From assembly GCA_963790075.1 (NCBI GenBank), contig CAWBNG010000005.1, positions 1 through 64,000 on the forward strand: 64,000 nucleotides of DNA. The letters run 5' to 3'. Under the pieces are notes generated by a model. It did no database searches. It was not told the DNA's origin and was given only the letters and a program-made list of their open reading frames with translations. Below are positions 60,157 through 64,000 of the stretch, piece after piece. Both the position numbers and the translations under genes were made by a program. The stretch's first letter is position 1. Each line of letters begins with the position of its first letter. The DNA comes from CAYOUV01 sp963790075. Its GTDB lineage: Bacteria; Chloroflexota; Anaerolineae; Anaerolineales; Villigracilaceae.

Positions 60157-61244
60157 TCTGCGGGAGCCGGCTCGCTGGAGGACTCGGACCCTTCCGTATC
60201 ATCGGGCACAGCCTGACCGGCCAATTGCTCGATGCGTTCCTGCAGTTGGTCGCTACTGATCTCAGCCTGCTGGAAAGGTGTGCGCTTGATGCGGTGCGGC
60301 AGGGCCAGTTCGGCGGCCAGGGCGATATCGTGATCATTGATCGCCGTGCGGCCGTCGAATGCAGCCTGGGCGCGCGCAGCCTTGAGAATGGTCAGGTCAG
60401 CGCGATGGCCATCGACGTTCAGCGAAGCTGTCAGTGCAGCGATCGACAACAAATCGCGGCTGGAGTAAGTGACTTTATCGACAATGGTGCGGGCGCGTTC
60501 GATCTGCCTGGACAGTTCCTGCTCCTTCGGCAACCACTCCTGGCGGAAAGCGTCCAAATCTTGCTCGAAGGCCAGGTTGCGCTCCATGATCAAAACGCGT
60601 TCGCGCGGTTCGCGGATGCCGGTAATCTCCACTGCCAGTGCGAAGCGATCCAGCAACTGCGGGCGCAAATCACCCTCTTCGGGGTTCATGGTCCCGACCA
60701 GGATGAAGCGCGCCGGATGAGCGAAGGAGATGCCCTCGCGCTCGACCACGTTGACGCCCATGGCAGCTGAATCAAGCAGCAGGTCGACCACGTGATCGTC
60801 GAGCAAGTTGACTTCATCGATGTAAAGCAAGCCGCGGTTGGCCGCTGCCAGCACGCCGGGTTCGAAGTGGCGCTCACCCTTCTGGATGGCCTGTTCGATG
60901 TCCAGTGTGCCGACCACACGGTCTTCGGTGGCCGAGACGGGCAAATTGACAAAGGGGGTTGGCCGTTCGGCAGTCGGCAGCTTATTGCCGTTCGCGGCAG
61001 CGCGTTCCTTGCATTCCGTACACCAGGTGGTCGGCTTGTCTGGGTCACAGCCAAAGCGGCAATCCTGTACCACCTCGACGCTGGGCAGCAAGGCTGCCAG
61101 CGCCCGTGCCGCGGTCGATTTGGCTGTCCCGCGCTCGCCACGGATCAGAACCCCGCCAATGCGGGCGTCAACAGCATTTAACACCAGGGCGCGTTTCATG
61201 CGCTCCTGTCCAACGATAGCAGTAAATGGATAAATTGCAGGCAT
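60141..61244 (-). CDS. chlI: AAA+ ATPase subunit of magnesium/cobalt chelatase (ChlI-like)
   Basis: A 367-residue AAA+ protein. Walker A GERGTAKST at about residues 33-41, a Cys cluster (CRFGCDPDKPTTWCTEC), Walker B LLYIDEVNLLDD and FILVGTMNPEEGDLRPQLLDRF. The protein powers metal insertion into a tetrapyrrole, magnesium for chlorophyll or cobalt for B12; no bchH or cobN is in the window. It ends in an acidic tail (SESSSEPAPAEEKK) typical of the linker between ChlD halves, so the gene continues into the VWA frame by a -1 shift. The ATG at 61244 is preferred to 61253, which lies within the -10 spacing. Confidence 0.9.
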   Translation of the reverse strand: MPAIYPFTAIVGQERMKRALVLNAVDARIGGVLIRGERGTAKSTAARALAALLPSVEVVQDCRFGCDPDKPTTWCTECKERAAANGNKLPTAERPTPFVNLPVSATEDRVVGTLDIEQAIQKGERHFEPGVLAAANRGLLYIDEVNLLDDHVVDLLLDSAAMGVNVVEREGISFAHPARFILVGTMNPEEGDLRPQLLDRFALAVEITGIREPRERVLIMERNLAFEQDLDAFRQEWLPKEQELSRQIERARTIVDKVTYSSRDLLSIAALTASLNVDGHRADLTILKAARAQAAFDGRTAINDHDIALAAELALPHRIKRTPFQQAEISSDQLQERIEQLAGQAVPDDTEGSESSSEPAPAEEKKT

Positions 61245-61251
61245 AGAAGTC

Positions 61252-61280
61252 ATTATAACCCAGCCTCAATTCATTGCAAG
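61252..61280 (-). promoter_or_regulatory. Promoter of the chelatase gene, leaderless type
   Basis: Minus strand: TTGCAA, 17 bases, TATAAT. The -10 ends 7 bases before the ATG at 61244 and there is no ribosome binding site. Confidence 0.7.
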
Positions 61281-61282
61281 GG

Positions 61283-61311
61283 TTGCCAAGTTGTGCATTA
61301 GCCTTTATAAT
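61283..61311 (+). promoter_or_regulatory. Promoter of the S1-domain protein gene
   Basis: TTGCCA, 17 bases, TATAAT, back to back with the chelatase promoter. The leader of about 30 bases contains GGAG before the ATG at 61347. Confidence 0.75.
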
Positions 61312-61346
61312 CCAATCTACAATTTTGTTAGCGGAGTCACGCATAT

Positions 61347-62966
61347 ATGGAACAACAAGAGGCCCAGAACGGCCAGGGGGCAGGGACCGAGGAAACCCCA
61401 CAGGTCGAACAGAACAACAGCAACAACTTGCCCAGCATGGAAAGCTTGCTTCAGCAAGAAGAGTTCAGCGTGGAGCTGCCCCAGCAAGGTGAAATCCGCA
61501 CCGGCGTGATTGCCAGCATTAGCCCAAGCCAGATATTAGTCAGCATCGGCGCCAAGTCAGAGGGTGTCATCGCCGGTCGCGAACTTGAACAAATCGAACC
61601 GGAAGACCGCGAAGCCTTCAAAGTCGGGCAGGAAATTCATGTCTACGTACTTAATCCCGAAGATTCGAACGGAAACGTTGTGCTTTCTTACAGCCGCGCA
61701 CAGGAACAGATGTCCTGGGATGCGGTTGAGAAGATGTTGGAAGAGGATGAAACGATCGAAACCACGATCAGCGGGTACAACAAGGGCGGCTTGATCGTAC
61801 CGGTCCTGGGCCTACGGGGTTTCGTACCCGCCTCCCAGATCGGCGCGATGCGCCGCTCGATCGCCGTTGGTGACACACCGGAACAGCGTTTTGGCAAGAT
61901 GGTCAGCGAAGCGATCTCGGTCCGCATCATCGAAGTCGACCGCGAACGCCGCCGACTGATCCTCTCCGAGCGGGCAGCCTCCAGCGAATCGCGCCAGTCG
62001 ATCAAAGAGCGTGTCATCGAAGAGCTGGAAGAGGGCGAGGTCCGCACGGGCCGCGTCACCAGCCTGGCCGATTTCGGTGCCTTTGTAAATATCAGCGGCG
62101 CCGACGGTCTGGTGCACCTTTCTGAACTGTCCTGGGAACATATTTCGCATCCCAGCGAGATCCTGGAAGTCGGTCAAGAAGTCAAGGTTAAAATTATCAG
62201 CATTGACACGGAAAAGAAACGCATCGGCCTTTCGATCCGTCAGCTGTCTGAAGATCCCTGGCGCTCACGCCTGGAGAAATACCAGGTCGGCCAGTTAGTC
62301 GAAGGTGTCATCACACGCCTGACCAAATTCGGCGCATTTGCCCGTCTGGAAGGCGAAATCGAAGGCCTGATCCATATTTCCGAAATCAGTGAAGACCGCA
62401 TCGAGCATCCACGCGAAATGCTTCACGAAGGGGACGTGGTCACACTGCGTGTCATCCGCATCGATCCCGACCAGCGCCGCATTGGTTTGAGCCTGCGCAA
62501 AGTCGATTCAGCCGCCTTTGCCGACAAGGATATGAAAATCCTGACCAAGGAACTGGAAGAGATCAGCGAAGAGGAAATTGAAACGTCCACGTCGGAAGAA
62601 GAAGCCCCAGCAGACGAAAAATCGCAGAAGCCTGCGACTGTTGAAGAAACAGCGCCAGCCGAAGAAACAGCGCAAGAGCCTGCACCAGTTGAAGAAATTG
62701 CGCCAGCGGAAGAAGAACCGCAGAAGCCCGCGCCAGCCAAAAAATCGACGCGCGCGAAAAAGGGTTCGTCAACACCTGCGACTGCCGAAGAAACAGCACC
62801 AGCCGAAGAAGAAGCGCAAAAGCCTGCGCCGGCAAAAAAATCCACGCGAGCTAAAAAAGTAAAGCAGGCAGAACCAGCGGCCGAATCATCAGCGGAAGAT
62901 GGAGCCGAAACAGCTTCATCCGAAGAAGAGTCTCCCCCACCCTCCGAAGAAAAACCGGAAGCTTAG
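61347..62966 (+). CDS. rpsA: S1 RNA-binding domain protein, ribosomal protein S1 homologue
   Basis: A 539-residue protein with four S1 OB-fold repeats at about residues 45-118, 130-200, 215-287 and 300-375 (e.g. GRVTSLADFGAFVNISGADG and GVITRLTKFGAFARLEGEIEG). S1 binds mRNA and helps initiation on the 30S subunit. The last ~150 residues are low-complexity Glu/Ala/Pro/Lys with PAPAKKSTRAKK occurring twice. The start is fixed by a promoter plus GGAG. Four repeats rather than six is common outside Proteobacteria. Confidence 0.9.
   Translation: MEQQEAQNGQGAGTEETPQVEQNNSNNLPSMESLLQQEEFSVELPQQGEIRTGVIASISPSQILVSIGAKSEGVIAGRELEQIEPEDREAFKVGQEIHVYVLNPEDSNGNVVLSYSRAQEQMSWDAVEKMLEEDETIETTISGYNKGGLIVPVLGLRGFVPASQIGAMRRSIAVGDTPEQRFGKMVSEAISVRIIEVDRERRRLILSERAASSESRQSIKERVIEELEEGEVRTGRVTSLADFGAFVNISGADGLVHLSELSWEHISHPSEILEVGQEVKVKIISIDTEKKRIGLSIRQLSEDPWRSRLEKYQVGQLVEGVITRLTKFGAFARLEGEIEGLIHISEISEDRIEHPREMLHEGDVVTLRVIRIDPDQRRIGLSLRKVDSAAFADKDMKILTKELEEISEEEIETSTSEEEAPADEKSQKPATVEETAPAEETAQEPAPVEEIAPAEEEPQKPAPAKKSTRAKKGSSTPATAEETAPAEEEAQKPAPAKKSTRAKKVKQAEPAAESSAEDGAETASSEEESPPPSEEKPEA
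62602..62862 (+). repeat. Imperfect coding repeats in the 3' part of the S1-domain gene
   Basis: Alternating units encode EETAPAEE-type acidic blocks and PAPAKKSTRAKK basic blocks; the basic block occurs at about 62728-62763 and 62824-62859. The repeats are in frame and would allow length changes by slippage. Confidence 0.7.
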
Positions 62967-62972
62967 CAAACC

Positions 62973-63003
62973 AGAGAGCGCACCCCATCCGGTGCGCTCT
63001 CTT
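62973..63003 (+). terminator. Terminator of the S1-domain gene
   Basis: AGAGAGCGCACC/GGTGCGCTCTCT forms an 11-12-bp stem with a 6-base loop; only a short CTT follows. Confidence 0.7.
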
Positions 63004-63020
63004 CAACCATCTTGCGAATC

Positions 63021-64000
63021 ATGCCCCTACTCGTCGATTCTCACGAAGACCTCGCCTGGAACATCCTGACCTTTGGCCGGGATTACACCCGTTCCGTGGC
63101 TGAAACGCGCCAGTTGGAACACGGCTCGACCGCCGAAAAAGAGAACGGGGCAACCTTACTCGGTTGGCCGGAGTATCAGCGTGGACAGGTGGCGCTTGTC
63201 TTTTCGACTCTCTTTGCTTCGCCCCGCCGCCGCTTGGTTGGCGATTGGGAAACCATTGCCTACGACGATCATGACTACGAGCAGGCCCACCAGCTTTACC
63301 TGCGCCAACTATACACGTATCGCGATCTGACGGACGCACACCCGGACAAATTCCGCCTGATCCAAACGCAAAAAGAATTACAAGTACATCTGGCCGAATG
63401 GCAGAGACCCGCCGATGAAAAGGATGGGCATCCGGTCGGATTGGTAGTCCTGATGGAAGGTGCCGAGGGCGTTCGGAACGTACAGGAATTGAGCCAATGG
63501 TGGGAACTGGGTTTGCGGATCATTGGCCCGGCCTGGACTGGCACCCGGTATTGCGGCGGGACGCGCGAACCCGGTCCGCTCACTACAGACGGACGCCAGT
63601 TACTGTCCGCGATGGCCGAATTCAACTACACCCTCGACCTGAGCCACATGGACGAGCAAGCCGCACTGCAGGCCCTCGATTTCTACCCCGGACCGATCAT
63701 CGCCTCACACGCCAATGCCCTGGCGCTCCTGCCAGGCTCAGAATCCAACCGTCACCTGAGCGATCGGCTCATCGCGGGTCTGATCGAACGAGAAGCGGTG
63801 ATTGGCGTTGTTCCTTACTGCCTGTTCCTGAAAACCGGCTGGAAGATTGGTGATCCTCGCGAAGGCATCACGCTCGAGCAGGTGGCTGCCCACATTGATC
63901 ATATCTGCCAGTTGGGTGGGGATGCCCGTCACGCTGCCATCGGTACCGACTTCGATGGCGGGTTTGGACTGAACGCCGCCCCGAGCGACGTAGACAGCAT
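63021..64000 (+). CDS. M19 family (membrane dipeptidase-like) peptidase, cut by window edge
   Basis: The visible 326 residues start MPLLVDSHEDLAWN. Metal ligands of the M19 TIM barrel appear in order: His8 and Asp10 (HxD in DSHED), Glu in VLMEGAEG, His in DLSHMDE, His in IIASHANA and Asp in IGTDFDGGFG. The frame is open to the window end, so the C-terminus is missing. These enzymes hydrolyse dipeptides with two zinc ions. No signal peptide, so probably cytoplasmic. No clear ribosome binding site or -10 is seen at this start. Confidence 0.88.
   Translation, partial: MPLLVDSHEDLAWNILTFGRDYTRSVAETRQLEHGSTAEKENGATLLGWPEYQRGQVALVFSTLFASPRRRLVGDWETIAYDDHDYEQAHQLYLRQLYTYRDLTDAHPDKFRLIQTQKELQVHLAEWQRPADEKDGHPVGLVVLMEGAEGVRNVQELSQWWELGLRIIGPAWTGTRYCGGTREPGPLTTDGRQLLSAMAEFNYTLDLSHMDEQAALQALDFYPGPIIASHANALALLPGSESNRHLSDRLIAGLIEREAVIGVVPYCLFLKTGWKIGDPREGITLEQVAAHIDHICQLGGDARHAAIGTDFDGGFGLNAAPSDVDS

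Noticed and set aside
1..64000. CRISPR arrays, insertion sequences, integrases, attachment sites
   Set aside because: No regularly spaced direct repeats, transposase motifs or flanking repeats were noticed; the AT-rich glycosyltransferase genes have no such borders.

Overview
The window looks like a chromosomal segment of a Chloroflexota bacterium, probably Anaerolineae-like. This is an inference from gene content and style: mostly GC-rich housekeeping genes, secreted proteins and lipoproteins with Thr-Pro linkers, MEMO1, M42 peptidase and octaheme cytochrome genes, and DUF families common in that phylum. No rRNA, tRNA, CRISPR array, integrase or insertion sequence was seen.

Layout. 1-4300: partial HIT protein, folC and a frameshifted lon. 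4300-15500: an SDR, M24 peptidase, aminotransferase, DNA glycosylase tag, esterase, MFS transporter and metallo-hydrolase. Three AT-richer integral-membrane glycosyltransferase genes sit singly among them, the third one broken. 15500-19300: a quinate-dehydrogenase-like protein, a small membrane protein, and rny with a frameshifted recX. 19285-19870 is a 585-bp intergenic stretch full of short hairpins. 19870-25120: maeB, a PIG-L deacetylase, greA and lysS. 25170-30530: methyltransferase, DUF3054, ECF sigma/anti-sigma, NUDIX, MEMO1, a lipoprotein, a relic of a second MEMO1 gene, and YrdB. 30690-38525: priA, an S10 peptidase, O-methyltransferase, two envelope proteins and a phosphoribosyltransferase. 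38650-41480 (minus): an octaheme HAO-like cytochrome c, a polytopic membrane protein and a small lipoprotein. 41580-45750 (minus): GNAT, sbcC and a GT2. 46300-51500: three M42 aminopeptidases with an S51 peptidase and a solute-binding lipoprotein. 51570-54600: ferritin, two small membrane proteins, and serS behind a T-box leader. 54680-64000: a sugar-phosphate transferase, a two-component system, a lytic transglycosylase, a metal-chelatase ATPase/VWA pair, an S1-domain protein and a partial M19 dipeptidase.

Themes. Protein and peptide degradation is prominent (Lon, M24, S10, three M42, S51, M19, solute-binding protein). The HAO-type cytochrome suggests a nitrogen-oxide or hydroxylamine redox step. 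The strongest unusual signals are: (1) a possible programmed -1 frameshift (A AAA AAA, then a stop) joining the chelatase ATPase and VWA frames; (2) at least eight genes whose -10 hexamer lies only 6-8 nt before the ATG, implying leaderless mRNAs; (3) several genes broken by single-base homopolymer indels, so sequence error must be excluded; (4) a decayed second MEMO1 gene; (5) a 17-bp sequence shared by two nearby promoters.
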